Shown: positions 53,752 to 63,300, counted from the first letter of the stretch. The stretch is 64,000 nucleotides of DNA from Pseudomonadota bacterium (GCA_021779835.1 JAJXZX010000002.1:62001-126000), one strand, 5' to 3'. Notes: generated by a model from the sequence alone, not told the origin. Numbers and translations are program-made.

Positions 53752-55381
53752 GTTTCGCAGCGAAACTATCCGCCCGCGCCATCGCCCAAGCCTCGCGATA
53801 GCGGCCAGCGCTGGCGGGGTCTAAAAGCAACTGACCCGGGCGCAGAATATCCTCTGCGTTCGCGTCATTGACCGCCCGCCCCGAAGCCCCGCGTTTAAGG
53901 AAGTGATGCGGCGTGAACTGGCCGGGATGGTCCAACCCTGCTGCCGCGACCAGCTCTGCCAGCGCATGGATCGTGTTGGCGTGAAAATTCCGCACCCGCT
54001 CGGCCTTGTCCGGGACCACGACGGCCCGTTGCCGCAATGGATCGGGCGAGGTGATGCCGGTCGGGCATTGGCCGGTATGGCAGGTCTGCGCCTGGATGCA
54101 GCCGACCGCGAACATGAACCCGCGCGCCGCGTTGCACCAATCCGCCCCCAGCGCCATCGCGCGCGCCATATCGAAGGCGGTGATGATCTTGCCCGATGCG
54201 CCAAGACGCATCCGGTCACGCAACCCGCAGCCAACCAGTGCATTATGCACGAAGCTCAGCCCGTCGCGCAGCGGCATACCGACATGGTCCATGAACTCCA
54301 AGGGTGCCGCACCCGTGCCGCCTTCCTTGCCGTCGACCACGATGAAATCCGGCGTGATGCCGGTTTCGACCATCGCCTTGCAAATCGCCAGAAACTCCCA
54401 CGGGTGGCCGATGCACAGTTTGAAGCCCGCGGGTTTTCCACCCGAAAGCTCGCGCATTTGGGCCACGAATTCCAGCAATCCCACCGGCGTTGTAAAGGCC
54501 GAGTGGCTCGCGGGTGAGATGCAATCCTGCCCAAGCGGCACGCCGCGAATGCGCGCGATTTCCTCGGTCACCTTGGCGGCCGGCAGGACACCGCCGTGGC
54601 CGGGTTTGGCGCCCTGACTCAGCTTCAATTCCACCATCTTGATCTGCGGGTCGTTCGCCGCCTCTGCGAATCGGGCCGCGTCAAAGCCGCCATCGGCAGT
54701 GCGGCAGCCAAAGTAGCCCGAGCCGATTTCCCAGATGATGTCGCCACCAAATTCGCGGTGATAGGGCGAGACGCCCCCTTCGCCAGTGTCATGCGCAAAG
54801 CCGCCGAGTTTCGCACCTTTGTTCAGTGAGCGGATCGCGTTGGCCGACAGCGCGCCATAACTCATCGCGGAAATGTTCAGGACCGAGGCCGAGTAGGGTT
54901 GCTTGCAAGCGCCGCCCCCTCCGATCTCGACGCGCAACGAGTCGGGCGACGCGGCGGGTTTGGGGGCAATGGAGTGATTAAGCCACTCAAACCGTTCCTG
55001 ATACACATCGAACTGGGTGCCAAAGGGGCGTTTATCCAATGCCTGCTTGGCGCGCTGGTAAACGATGGCGCGAATGTCACGCGGAAAGGGGGCGCCGTCT
55101 TTGTCGCCCTCAAAGAAATATTGGCGCATTTCCGGGCGGATGCGTTCAAGCAGGAATCGCAGATGCGCGGCGATCGGGTAGTTGCGCAGGATGGCATGGT
55201 GGGTCTGGGTAAGGTCGTGGATCCCCAATGCGGTAAGCGCGGCGCAGAGCGCCATCAGGGACAGAAATACCCCGGCCCAGTCGGGATAGTCGTCGGCGAG
55301 TATAGCGAAAACCAACGTGCCCATGCAGGCGAGGGTAAGCGCCGAATATCGCGCCTCGAACGGCAATCGCAGCAGACTCAT
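53744..55381 (-). CDS. FMN-binding glutamate synthase family protein, membrane-anchored
   Basis: 545 residues. Two hydrophobic helices lie at about residues 13-55. The rest is the FMN/3Fe-4S central domain of glutamate synthase: [68 protein letters not shown] and the Cys cluster [15 protein letters not shown]. The glutaminase domain is missing, so ammonia-producing activity is not expected from this polypeptide. Related stand-alone proteins are widespread with unclear substrate. It ends against the PanB-like gene and is divergent from pstS. Confidence 0.9.
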   Translation of the reverse strand: MSLLRLPFEARYSALTLACMGTLVFAILADDYPDWAGVFLSLMALCAALTALGIHDLTQTHHAILRNYPIAAHLRFLLERIRPEMRQYFFEGDKDGAPFPRDIRAIVYQRAKQALDKRPFGTQFDVYQERFEWLNHSIAPKPAASPDSLRVEIGGGGACKQPYSASVLNISAMSYGALSANAIRSLNKGAKLGGFAHDTGEGGVSPYHREFGGDIIWEIGSGYFGCRTADGGFDAARFAEAANDPQIKMVELKLSQGAKPGHGGVLPAAKVTEEIARIRGVPLGQDCISPASHSAFTTPVGLLEFVAQMRELSGGKPAGFKLCIGHPWEFLAICKAMVETGITPDFIVVDGKEGGTGAAPLEFMDHVGMPLRDGLSFVHNALVGCGLRDRMRLGASGKIITAFDMARAMALGADWCNAARGFMFAVGCIQAQTCHTGQCPTGITSPDPLRQRAVVVPDKAERVRNFHANTIHALAELVAAAGLDHPGQFTPHHFLKRGASGRAVNDANAEDILRPGQLLLDPASAGRYREAWAMARADSFAAKLT

Positions 55382-55690
55382 CCATATCCTCCGGCTTGGT
55401 TCCCTATGTTTGGCGCGCCTTGCGGCCAGGAACTCAGTTGCTTGCTAACGGCCAGAGCATCGCCGATACAAGGAAACATTCTGCTAACGCCCCTCAACCC
55501 ACAGGCGCCATGTGCCTGGAGCGGTTGGGCGAAACGCGCGGTAGATTTCCACCTCCTGCGAATTGTGACAGTGAAAATGACAAAACTGTCACGTAACCGT
55601 CATACCAAACGACTATCCGGTGCCCGTCTCCGCTGTGCAACCCGCGTGGAGGCAGAGACCTTTCCTTTGTCCTGTTGCAGGAGATCTGCC
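55382..55690. other. 309-bp divergent region upstream of pstS
   Basis: Holds the Pho box and presumably the promoters of the glutamate-synthase-like gene and pst operon. The open frame running into pstS from upstream is non-coding extension. Confidence 0.6.
55586..55603 (+). promoter_or_regulatory. Pho box upstream of pstS
   Basis: CTGTCAC-GTAA-CCGTCAT: two 7-bp direct repeats with a 4-bp spacer, matching the PhoB consensus (CTGTCAT-N4-CTGTCAT, with the CTGTCAC variant usual in alphaproteobacteria). It lies 88-105 bp before the pstS start codon. Confidence 0.85.
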
Positions 55691-56743
55691 GTGAGCCTTT
55701 TCAAAACCATCACCCTCGGTGCTGCCGTCGCGACCTTCACCATCACGCTGGCTGGCGCGTCGTTCGCCGCCGAGATTTCGGGCGCTGGCTCGAGCTTCAT
55801 CTATCCCGTGTTCGCCAAATGGGGCGACACCTACAAGAAAGCCACCGGCACCGGCCTGAACTATCAGTCGATCGGTTCGGGCGGCGGCATCAAGCAAGTC
55901 GAAGCCAAGACCGTGACGTTTGGCGCGTCCGACATGCCGCTTTCTGATGCGGATCTGACCAAGAATGGTCTGACCCAGTTCCCGATGATCTCGGGTGGCA
56001 TCGTTCCGATGTATAATATCGAAGGCGTGAAGCCGGGCGAGCTGGTGCTTGACGGTAAAACCCTCGTCGGCATCTACATGGGCACCATCACCATGTGGAA
56101 CGATCCGGCCATCGTCGCGCTGAACAAAGACCTGAAACTGCCGGCGGAGCCGATCGTTGTTGTCCACCGTTCGGACGGTTCGGGCACCACCTTCAACTTC
56201 ACCGATTACCTGTCGAAAATGTCGCCCGAGTGGAAAGACAAGATCGGTTCGGATACCGCGGTTGAATGGCCGGTTGGCCTTGGCGCCAAGGGTTCGGAAG
56301 GTGTCGCAAACACCGTTAAGCAGACCGCTGGTGCAGTTGGCTACAACGAATACGCCTATGTGATCCAGAATAACCTCGGCTACGCCAAGATGCTGAACGC
56401 AGCGGGCAAAGTTGTTTCGCCCTCGCTGGAAACCTTCGCGTCGGCCGCGTCCAATGCTGACTGGGCCGGCACGAAAAACTTCCACGTCATCATCACCAAC
56501 CAGCCGGGCGACAAGTCCTGGCCGATCGCGGCCTCGACCTGGGTTCTGATCCACACCAACCCGGCCGATCCGAAAGCGGCTGGCGAAGCGCTGAAGTTCT
56601 TTGACTGGGCCTACAAGAGTGGCAAGGACGAGGCCAAGACGCTTGACTATGTGGCCATCCCGGACAATGTCGTCGCGCTGATTGAAAAGGCCTGGTCGAC
56701 CACGATCCTGTCGGGCGGCAAGCCGGTTATGATGACGAAGTGA
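55691..56743 (+). CDS. pstS: Phosphate ABC transporter substrate-binding protein PstS
   Basis: 350 residues with a GTG start at 55691 (read [16 protein letters not shown]), preceded by AGGAGATCTGCC. The signal peptide ends ASFAA-EI (about residue 28). Phosphate-binding loops are clear: [38 protein letters not shown] (in part: FGASDMPL) and [16 protein letters not shown]. It binds inorganic phosphate in the periplasm. The Pho box upstream implies induction under phosphate starvation. First gene of pstSCAB. Confidence 0.97.
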   Translation: MSLFKTITLGAAVATFTITLAGASFAAEISGAGSSFIYPVFAKWGDTYKKATGTGLNYQSIGSGGGIKQVEAKTVTFGASDMPLSDADLTKNGLTQFPMISGGIVPMYNIEGVKPGELVLDGKTLVGIYMGTITMWNDPAIVALNKDLKLPAEPIVVVHRSDGSGTTFNFTDYLSKMSPEWKDKIGSDTAVEWPVGLGAKGSEGVANTVKQTAGAVGYNEYAYVIQNNLGYAKMLNAAGKVVSPSLETFASAASNADWAGTKNFHVIITNQPGDKSWPIAASTWVLIHTNPADPKAAGEALKFFDWAYKSGKDEAKTLDYVAIPDNVVALIEKAWSTTILSGGKPVMMTK

Positions 56744-56827
56744 TCTTCGTCGAGGATTGAAATTCGGGGCGGGCAGGGGGTTCCTTGCCCGCCCCAACCT
56801 GCGACTAAAGGGCCGAAAGGTATCGAC

Positions 56828-57805
56828 ATGACCATGACGACCGACATCCACGCCACCGCGCAGGAGGCCGCCTCGGCCGCGCTTTCGCGTCATATGCGTC
56901 GGCAGGACCGGATATTTGTCGCGCTGACATGGGCCTCGGCCACGCTGGTTGTGATGGTTCTGCTGGGCGTGCTGCTGTCGCTTGTGATCGACTCGTGGCC
57001 CGCGCTGATGGAATTTGGCCCGGCCTTTTTGTGGAACGAGCGGTGGAGCCCGGCCAAGGACATATTTGGCGCGGCGGCCCCGATTTATGGCACCCTCGTG
57101 ACCTCGATCATCGCGATGGTGATTGGCGTGCCGGTCAGTTTCGGCATCGCGATTTTCCTGACCGAGATTTGCCCCAGCCCGCTGCGCCGCCCATTCGGGA
57201 TGGCGATTGAGCTGTTGGCGGGCATCCCCTCGATCATCTACGGCCTCTGGGGCTTTTTCGTGCTGGCACCGATCATGCAGGCGGATGTGCAGCCGTTCTT
57301 GCTGAACACACTCGGCAAGGTTCCCGGCCTCAATGTCCTGTTCTCGGGCGCGCCCTATGGCATCGGGATGCTGACGGCGGGGATCGTGCTGGCAATCATG
57401 GTGTTGCCGTTCATCACATCGGTGACGCGCGATGTATTCAACACCGTGCCGGTCATGCTGCGCGAAAGCGCCTATGGCATGGGCATGACGACATGGGAGG
57501 TGACGCGCTATATCGTCATTCCCTACACCCGGCTTGGCCTTGTTGGCGGCGTCATGCTGGGCCTTGGCCGCGCGTTGGGCGAGACGATGGCGGTGACCTT
57601 CGTGATCGGCAACTCTCACCGCATCGCGGCGTCGCTGCTGGCGCCTGCCACCACCATCTCTGCCTCCATCGCCAATGAGTTTTCCGAGGCGACGTCTGAC
57701 CTCTATACCTCGAGCCTCGTGGCGCTTGGCCTGATCCTGTTCTTCATCACCTTCTCCGTTCTAGCCCTTGCGAAGTGGCTGATCGGCCGCGTCGAAACCT
57801 TCTGA
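56828..57805 (+). CDS. pstC: Phosphate ABC transporter permease PstC
   Basis: 325 residues, six helices after an N-terminal cytoplasmic lead. Typical segments: FGPAFLWNERWSPA, PVSFGIAIFLTEICP, MAIELLAGIPSIIYGLWGFFVL and the EAA-like GMTTWEVTRYIVIPYTRLGLVGG, then LGRALGETMAVTFVIGN. It forms the membrane channel with PstA. 84 bp follow pstS, a gap without an obvious terminator. Confidence 0.97.
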   Translation: MTMTTDIHATAQEAASAALSRHMRRQDRIFVALTWASATLVVMVLLGVLLSLVIDSWPALMEFGPAFLWNERWSPAKDIFGAAAPIYGTLVTSIIAMVIGVPVSFGIAIFLTEICPSPLRRPFGMAIELLAGIPSIIYGLWGFFVLAPIMQADVQPFLLNTLGKVPGLNVLFSGAPYGIGMLTAGIVLAIMVLPFITSVTRDVFNTVPVMLRESAYGMGMTTWEVTRYIVIPYTRLGLVGGVMLGLGRALGETMAVTFVIGNSHRIAASLLAPATTISASIANEFSEATSDLYTSSLVALGLILFFITFSVLALAKWLIGRVETF

Positions 57806-57817
57806 GGAGCGCACCCC

Positions 57818-58654
57818 ATGTCCATCTCCTCTCGCCGCTACGCAACCAACCGGGTCGCCATGGTGCTGTGCACCGCTGCCGCCATTTTCGGGCTGTTCTG
57901 GCTTGCCGCTATCCTTGGCACGCTGTTGTGGAACGGCCTTGGCGCGATCAATGTGGCGATCTTCACCCAGATGACGCCGCCGCCCGGATCGAACGGCGGC
58001 CTTGCCAATGCGATTTTCGGCTCTGTCATGATGACGCTGATCGGGATCGCGATTGCCGCGCCTGTCGGCATTCTGGCGGGCACTTACCTGTCGGAATACG
58101 CCGGTAATTCAAAGATCGGCGAGGCGGCGAAGTTCATCAATGACGTGCTGCTGTCCGCGCCGTCGATCATCATTGGCCTGTTTGTCTATGCTTTGCTGGT
58201 CGTGCCCTTTGGTCACTTCTCGGCGTGGTCGGGCGCGGTGGCGCTGGCGGTGATCGCAGTGCCGGTTATCAATCGCACGACGCAGGACATGCTGGCCCTG
58301 GTGCCAAACGCGCTGCGCGAAGCCGCCGCCGCGCTGGGGGCGCCGCGTTGGAAGGTGATGATGTTCGTCACCTACCGCGCCGCACGCTCTGGTATCCTGA
58401 CCGGCGTGCTGCTGGCGATTGCGCGCATCAGTGGGGAAACCGCTCCGCTGTTGTTCACCGCGCTCAACAACCAGTATTGGTCCACCAATATGGGCGCGCC
58501 GATGGCCAACCTGCCGGTCGTGATCTTTCAGTTCGCGATGAGCCCGTATGAAGACTGGCAGCGCCTTGCCTGGGGTGGCGCGCTGATCATCACCGTTGCC
58601 ATCCTTGCCCTCAACATTCTTGCCCGCACGCTCGCTGGGCGTCGCGCGTCCTGA
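57818..58654 (+). CDS. pstA: Phosphate ABC transporter permease PstA
   Basis: 278 residues, six helices. Family segments: [56 protein letters not shown] (in part: [14 protein letters not shown]), [21 protein letters not shown] (EAA loop) and [19 protein letters not shown]. It pairs with PstC, 12 bp upstream; GAGG precedes the start. Confidence 0.97.
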   Translation: MSISSRRYATNRVAMVLCTAAAIFGLFWLAAILGTLLWNGLGAINVAIFTQMTPPPGSNGGLANAIFGSVMMTLIGIAIAAPVGILAGTYLSEYAGNSKIGEAAKFINDVLLSAPSIIIGLFVYALLVVPFGHFSAWSGAVALAVIAVPVINRTTQDMLALVPNALREAAAALGAPRWKVMMFVTYRAARSGILTGVLLAIARISGETAPLLFTALNNQYWSTNMGAPMANLPVVIFQFAMSPYEDWQRLAWGGALIITVAILALNILARTLAGRRAS

Positions 58655-58665
58655 AGGAGCTGTTC

Positions 58666-59502
58666 ATGAACATTTCAACCGAAGCTGCAACAGGCGTCAC
58701 CATGCAGGCGCAGGCCACCACCTTTGCCGCCGCGACACAGGATCAGCCGGTCAAGCTTGAGGTGAAGAACCTTCGGTTCAAGTATCAAAACGGCCATGAG
58801 GTGCTGAAGGGCATCAACCTGCAACTGCGCGACAAGACGGTGACCGCCTTTATCGGGCCATCGGGCTGCGGAAAATCGACCCTGCTGCGCACCTTCAACC
58901 GCATGTATGACCTTTATCCGGGGCAGGAAGTAACCGGCGAGATCCTGCTTGACGGGCGCAACATCTTGCAGTCGTCGGAAGACCTGAACCGGCTGCGCTC
59001 TCGCGTTGGCATGGTGTTTCAGAAGCCCACGCCGTTCCCGATGTCGATCTACGAGAACATCGCCTTTGGCATCCGGCTTTACGAAAAGATCTCGAAGGCT
59101 GACATGAACAATCGCGTCGAGGCGGCGCTGCGCGAGACGGCGTTGTGGGATGAGGTGAAGGACAAGCTGCATCAATCCGGGCTGGGCCTGTCGGGCGGCC
59201 AGCAGCAGCGTCTGTGCATCGCGCGGGCCGTCGCGGTGAAGCCAGAGGTGCTGTTGCTGGATGAACCGGCCTCGGCGCTCGACCCGATTTCCTCGGCGAA
59301 GATTGAGGATCTGATTGGCAAGCTCGCCTCGGATTACTGCATCGCGATCGTGACGCATAACATGCAGCAGGCGGCGCGGACCTCGCTTTATACCGCGTTC
59401 ATGTATCTGGGCGAAGTGATCGAATTCGACCGGACCGAGAAGATTTTCACCGCACCGTCGAACCCGAAGACCAACGATTATGTCACCGGGCGTTTCGGCT
59501 AA
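58666..59502 (+). CDS. pstB: Phosphate ABC transporter ATPase PstB
   Basis: 278 residues. Walker [24 protein letters not shown] (P-loop GPSGCGKST), Q-loop [19 protein letters not shown], signature [14 protein letters not shown] and Walker [14 protein letters not shown] are canonical. AAGGAG precedes the ATG. The N-terminal 30 residues are longer than in E. coli PstB. The operon ends here: the next genes are convergent, and neither phoU nor phoB follows as they usually do. Confidence 0.97.
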   Translation: MNISTEAATGVTMQAQATTFAAATQDQPVKLEVKNLRFKYQNGHEVLKGINLQLRDKTVTAFIGPSGCGKSTLLRTFNRMYDLYPGQEVTGEILLDGRNILQSSEDLNRLRSRVGMVFQKPTPFPMSIYENIAFGIRLYEKISKADMNNRVEAALRETALWDEVKDKLHQSGLGLSGGQQQRLCIARAVAVKPEVLLLDEPASALDPISSAKIEDLIGKLASDYCIAIVTHNMQQAARTSLYTAFMYLGEVIEFDRTEKIFTAPSNPKTNDYVTGRFG

Positions 59503-59523
59503 GACGCAGGACGTGCGGCCATG

Positions 59524-59561
59524 AAAAAAGGCGGGCATCCAAGGGATTGCCCGCCTTTCTT
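59524..59561. terminator. Bidirectional terminator between pstB and convergent gene
   Basis: AAAGGCGGGCA (59527-59537) pairs with TGCCCGCCTTT (59548-59558), 11 bp with a 10-base loop. Rightward it is followed by CTT; leftward the stem is followed by a run of six T. It can therefore stop both pstB and the leftward DUF2780-like gene. Confidence 0.88.
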
Positions 59562-59578
59562 AATGCTCTGCCAGAGCG

Positions 59579-60019
59579 TCAGGCGCCGAGGTGCCCGCCC
59601 AAACCGGGGACCGAGGCCACCAGTTTCGACATCACGTCGCTGCCTGTGCCCTGCTTGACCTCTGCCAGAAGGGACTGACCCGCCGCTTCGATCTGTGCCA
59701 CGGAAAGCCCCGTGCTTTTCAGCTGGGTGATCCCGTTCAGCAGGGCCCCGACTTTTCCACCAAGTGCGCCGCCAAGCATACCTTCGATCTGACCGAAAAG
59801 CCCGCCACCCGCTGCGGGTGCCGCCATGCTGACGTCGTACTTGTTGGCCAGATCGCTCGCCCCATCGACTTGCGAGAAGAGCTGGTTGACCTGTGCCTCG
59901 GGGGCCTCATGCTGCACAATCGACAGGATCGTCCCGATTGCCGTTTCGGCTTGCGTAAGATCGATGCCAGCTTGGGTTCCGACCGACGAGATGATGCTCT
60001 GGATGTTCAGCATTGGCAT
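59579..60019 (-). CDS. Small alpha-helical protein, DUF2780/VcgC-like
   Basis: 146 residues starting MPMLNIQSIISSVGTQAGID (a second ATG two codons on is also possible). The sequence resembles DUF2780-type proteins: paired helices QAETAIGTILSIVQHEAPEAQVNQLFSQVDGA (in part), a Gly-rich hinge GGGLFGQIEGMLGGALGGK, and SVAQIEAAGQSLLAEVKQ. No signal peptide. The ATG shares bases with the stop of the upstream gene (TAATG), so it is translationally coupled to the Cys-repeat protein. Function unknown; ends near the bidirectional terminator. Confidence 0.75.
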   Translation of the reverse strand: MPMLNIQSIISSVGTQAGIDLTQAETAIGTILSIVQHEAPEAQVNQLFSQVDGASDLANKYDVSMAAPAAGGGLFGQIEGMLGGALGGKVGALLNGITQLKSTGLSVAQIEAAGQSLLAEVKQGTGSDVMSKLVASVPGLGGHLGA

Positions 60020-60498
60020 TACATGCCTTGCGCTTTGAGGGTCTTGTTGCAAGCGCTCCAGTACTGGGGCCAGGTTTGGCCTGCCACGATCTTGTTGGCG
60101 GCTTTGTCAGCGGTCCAGTTTTTGCCGCACTGCGTGATGCGTGCGTTACGCTTGATCTGGCCGGGGGTCAGCGGCTTGCCGTTCTTGCCGGTCGCTTTGA
60201 CGGTCGGGCCGTTGGAGGCCGGTTTCGTCATCGTGGTTGCTGCTGCGGCGGCCGGGGCTGCTGCGGCTGCTGCCGGAGCGGTGGTTGTTGTGCCAGCGGC
60301 TTTCAGCTGCGCGGCGCAGGTCGAGTAATAGTCCGACCACTTGGTGCCAGCGACCACTTTGCCCGCGGCTTTGTCGGCCTTGTACTGCGCGCTGCAGGTC
60401 GTCATCGACGCGTTCGCGGCGAAGGCGCCGTTGCTCAGCGAGAGGGCCATCCCACCGGCCAGAGCCGCCCAGAGGAGCTTGGAGGAAATCATCTGCAT
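60019..60498 (-). CDS. Secreted protein with duplicated Cys-framed module
   Basis: 159 residues starting MQMISSKLLWAALAGG, signal peptide ending AFA-AN (about residue 27). Two copies of a roughly 33-residue module: CSAQYKADKAAGKVVAGTKW...YYSTCAAQLKA (about 35-67) and CGKNWTADKAANKIVAGQTW...YWSACNKTLKA (about 124-156), each bounded by Cys at first and about 27th position. An Ala/Thr/Pro linker separates them. Paired cysteines suggest one disulfide per module in the periplasm. Not assigned to a named family with confidence. Coupled to the DUF2780-like gene downstream. Confidence 0.8.
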   Translation of the reverse strand: MQMISSKLLWAALAGGMALSLSNGAFAANASMTTCSAQYKADKAAGKVVAGTKWSDYYSTCAAQLKAAGTTTTAPAAAAAAPAAAAATTMTKPASNGPTVKATGKNGKPLTPGQIKRNARITQCGKNWTADKAANKIVAGQTWPQYWSACNKTLKAQGM

Positions 60499-60729
60499 TG
60501 TCGTCCCTTACATATTCATGACTAACAATATCGACCAACAGAAACCCAATTTCTGCCCGATACTGCCTTTACCACAACGGCCCCGGAAAAGGGGGCATTC
60601 CCCTGATCTCACCCGTCTGCCGAGTGATATGCGCGAATCTGGCCGCCGCAAAAGTGAATTTTTCACTTTCCTTCCCATATACGGAAAGTTTACTTGCGTG
60701 CCTTTCTCGCGGCGTCGACTCGGTTATAG

Positions 60730-61290
60730 TCAGAGGCCGCGCGACAGGGCTGCGACACCTGTGCGGGCGATTTCTCTAAGGCCAAGCGGGCGCATCAACT
60801 CGGCGAAGGCGTCGATCTTTTCCGCAGTGCCGGTGATTTCGAACACAAAGCTTTCCAGCGTCGTATCAACCACGCTGGCGCGGAAAATATCGGCCAGCCG
60901 CAATGCCTCAACCCGCGCGTCGCCGGTGCCGGTCACTTTGAACAAAGCGAGTTCGCGTTGCACCGCTGGCCCCTCGACGGTCAGGTCGTGGACCTCATGC
61001 ACCGGGACCATGCGGCCCAGTTGCGCCTTGATCTGTTCGATAACCTGCGGCGTGCCGCTGGTGACGATGGTGATGCGGCTCAGGTGGCCTTTGTGGTCGA
61101 CCTCGGCCACTGTCAGGCTTTCGATGTTGTAGCCGCGCCCGGAAAACAGCCCGATCACGCGGGCCAGAACGCCGCTTTCGTTATCCACCAGAACCGCCAG
61201 CGTATGGGTCTCGATCACATCCGCATAGGGGTCGCGCAGGTCATAGGCCGAATGGCTGGTTGCGCCCTTCTTGATGTTCAGTGCCGACAT
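60730..61290 (-). CDS. ilvH: Acetolactate synthase small (regulatory) subunit
   Basis: 186 residues. The ACT domain is at about residues 28-100: HTLAVLVDNESGVLARVIGLFSGRGYNIESLTVAEV (in part: VDNESGVLARVIGLFSGRG), followed by the C-terminal IlvH domain with RELALFKV and FVFEITGTAEKIDAF. It binds valine and activates the catalytic subunit encoded 93 bp upstream. GC-rich inter-gene sequence follows ilvB; both belong to the attenuated ilv transcript. Confidence 0.96.
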   Translation of the reverse strand: MSALNIKKGATSHSAYDLRDPYADVIETHTLAVLVDNESGVLARVIGLFSGRGYNIESLTVAEVDHKGHLSRITIVTSGTPQVIEQIKAQLGRMVPVHEVHDLTVEGPAVQRELALFKVTGTGDARVEALRLADIFRASVVDTTLESFVFEITGTAEKIDAFAELMRPLGLREIARTGVAALSRGL

Positions 61291-61383
61291 GTCTTATGCC
61301 TTTCTTGTTGGCAAATATCCTTGGGGTTGCCATCGCGCGCCGTGGCGCCGCGTTGGCGACGGGGGCAGGGCCCCCGCGCAGCA

Positions 61384-63138
61384 TCACACCAGCACGGCGC
61401 CTTTGGAGCCGATCGCCCCCTCGACGTCAACTTCGCCCAGCAGCATCTCGTTATGCGGCCTGCCCGAGGGGATCATCGGGAAGCAGTTTTCGTGCTTCTC
61501 GACAAGGCAATCGAAGATCACCGGGCCGTCATAGTCGAGCATCTCTTGAATGGCGTCGTCCAGCTTGGCCGGGTCGGAACAACGAATACCCTTGCAGCCA
61601 AAGGCCTCGGCGAGTTTCACGAAGTCCGGCAGGCTTTCCGACCAGCTTTGCGAATAACGCTCGCCATGCAGCAATTGCTGCCACTGGCGCACCATGCCAA
61701 GGCGCTCGTTGTTCAGGATAAACTGCTTGACCGGCGCGCGGAACTGCATCGCCGTGCCCATTTCCTGCATGTTCATCAGCCACGAGGCCTCGCCCGCCAC
61801 GTTGATAACAAGGGCGTCGGGATGGGCGATCTGCACACCGATCGAGGCGGGCAGGCCATAGCCCATGGTGCCCAGCCCTCCGCTCGTCATCCAGCGGTTC
61901 GGATCCTCAAAGCCAAGGTATTGCGCGGCCCACATCTGATGCTGGCCGACCTCGGTGGTGATGTAGCGGTCGCGGCCCTTGGTCAGCGCCTCCAGCCGTT
62001 GCAGCGCGTATTGCGGCTTGATGATCGTGTCCGAGCCTTTGTAGGCAAGGCAGTTCTTCGCGCGCCACTCGTTGATCTGCGCCCACCATTTCGCCAGCCC
62101 CTCGCGGTTGACGCGGCGGCCACGTTCGGTCCAGACGCGCAGCATCTCGGACAAAACCTCGCGCACGTCGCCCACGATCGGCAGATCGGCATGGATCACC
62201 TTGTTGATCGACGAGGGGTCGATGTCGATATGCGCCTTTTTCGAATGCGGGCTGAAATCGGCGACGCGGCCGGTGATGCGGTCGTCAAAGCGCGCACCGA
62301 TGTTGATCATCAGGTCGCAGCCGTGCATCGCAAGGTTCGCCTCATACAGCCCGTGCATCCCAAGCATCCCCAGCCAGCTTTTGCCGCTGGCCGGATAGGC
62401 GCCAAGGCCCATCAGGGTGGAGGTGATCGGAAAGCCAGAGGCCTCGGTCAACTCGCGCAACAGGCGGCTGGCTTCGGGGCCCGCGTTGATAACGCCGCCG
62501 CCGGTGTAAAGGATCGGGCGCTCGGCCACCTCCATCAGCTCGACCAGTGCGAGGATCGCATCGGCGTCGCCTTTGGTGCGCGGCTGGTAGTGGGAAACCT
62601 TGGCGTGCTCCGGGCTGGTATAGGTGCCGGTGGCGAACTGCACGTCCTTGGGAATGTCGATCAGAACCGGGCCCGGACGGCCATGCGTGGCGACGTGGAA
62701 GGCCTGATGAATGGTCTCGGCCAGTTTGTTCGGCTCTTTCACCAGCCAGTTATGCTTGGTGCAGGGGCGGGTGATGCCAACGGTGTCGGCCTCCTGGAAT
62801 GCGTCGTTGCCGATCAGGAAGGTCGGAACCTGCCCGGTCAGAACCACCAGCGGGATCGAGTCCAAAAGCGCGTCAGTGATGCCGGTCACCGCGTTGGTCG
62901 CGCCGGGGCCAGAGGTGACAAGAACCACGCCGGGCTTGCCGGTCGAGCGGGCGTAGCCCTCAGCCGCGTGAACCGCGCCCTGTTCATGCCGCACAAGAAT
63001 GTGGCGAATGTCGTTTTGCTGAAAGATCTCGTCATAGATCGGTAGCACCGCGCCACCCGGGTAGCCGAAGACCACCTCCACGCCTTGATCCTTCAGGGCC
63101 TGAACCACCATTCTCGCGCCGGTCATCGTCTTTGTCAT
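61384..63138 (-). CDS. ilvB: Acetolactate synthase large (catalytic) subunit
   Basis: 584 residues starting MTKTMTGARMVVQAL; GGAGAG lies upstream of the ATG at 63138. ThDP/FAD enzyme that makes acetolactate and acetohydroxybutyrate for Val, Leu and Ile. Catalytic Glu is in VRHEQGAVHAAEGYAR; GPGATNAVTGI and the FAD-binding RFDDRITG follow. The ThDP-Mg motif reads AGEASWLMNMQEM rather than the usual GDGS form, an Asp-to-Glu change I believe is common in alphaproteobacterial enzymes. A leader peptide and attenuator precede it. Confidence 0.96.
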   Translation of the reverse strand: MTKTMTGARMVVQALKDQGVEVVFGYPGGAVLPIYDEIFQQNDIRHILVRHEQGAVHAAEGYARSTGKPGVVLVTSGPGATNAVTGITDALLDSIPLVVLTGQVPTFLIGNDAFQEADTVGITRPCTKHNWLVKEPNKLAETIHQAFHVATHGRPGPVLIDIPKDVQFATGTYTSPEHAKVSHYQPRTKGDADAILALVELMEVAERPILYTGGGVINAGPEASRLLRELTEASGFPITSTLMGLGAYPASGKSWLGMLGMHGLYEANLAMHGCDLMINIGARFDDRITGRVADFSPHSKKAHIDIDPSSINKVIHADLPIVGDVREVLSEMLRVWTERGRRVNREGLAKWWAQINEWRAKNCLAYKGSDTIIKPQYALQRLEALTKGRDRYITTEVGQHQMWAAQYLGFEDPNRWMTSGGLGTMGYGLPASIGVQIAHPDALVINVAGEASWLMNMQEMGTAMQFRAPVKQFILNNERLGMVRQWQQLLHGERYSQSWSESLPDFVKLAEAFGCKGIRCSDPAKLDDAIQEMLDYDGPVIFDCLVEKHENCFPMIPSGRPHNEMLLGEVDVEGAIGSKGAVLV

Positions 63139-63199
63139 TGCCGTTCTCTCCGAACTCACTTCTGCTTCAGGCCGGGTCGTCTGGCCAGATCGTCGCAAC

Positions 63200-63227
63200 A
63201 AAAAGCCCCCGGGGTTTAATCGGGGGC
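63200..63227 (-). terminator. ilv attenuator terminator
   Basis: On the minus strand a 7-bp stem GCCCCCG / CGGGGGC with a 9-base loop is followed by five T. It lies between the leader peptide and ilvB, 62 bp before the ilvB ATG, the position of a transcription attenuator. Confidence 0.88.
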
Positions 63228-63252
63228 GCATGGGGGTTGTCTGAGGTGTCCG

Positions 63253-63300
63253 TTACCGGCCCATGCACCTTGATCCTGCTAGTACGACTACGAGGGTCAT
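63253..63300 (-). CDS. ilv leader peptide (attenuation)
   Basis: A 15-codon ORF, MTLVVVLAGSRCMGR, then TAA. Five of residues 3-7 are branched-chain (Leu-Val-Val-Val-Leu; codons CTC GTA GTC GTA CTA, of which GTA and CTA should be rare in this genome). AAAGGA stands 10-15 bases upstream of the ATG. It sits 26 bp before a perfect intrinsic terminator and upstream of ilvB. This is the classic layout of ribosome-mediated attenuation sensing charged tRNA-Val/Leu. Too short for ordinary gene finders. Confidence 0.88.
   Translation of the reverse strand: MTLVVVLAGSRCMGR

Noticed and set aside
54899-55690. Upstream in-frame extension of pstS by 264 codons
   Set aside because: Lies antisense to the glutamate-synthase-like gene and across the Pho box; the GTG at 55691 has a good ribosome-binding site and a signal peptide.
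60958-63045. 695-codon rightward ORF opposite ilvHB
   Set aside because: Antisense shadow; ilvH and ilvB are certain and the product has no recognisable fold.
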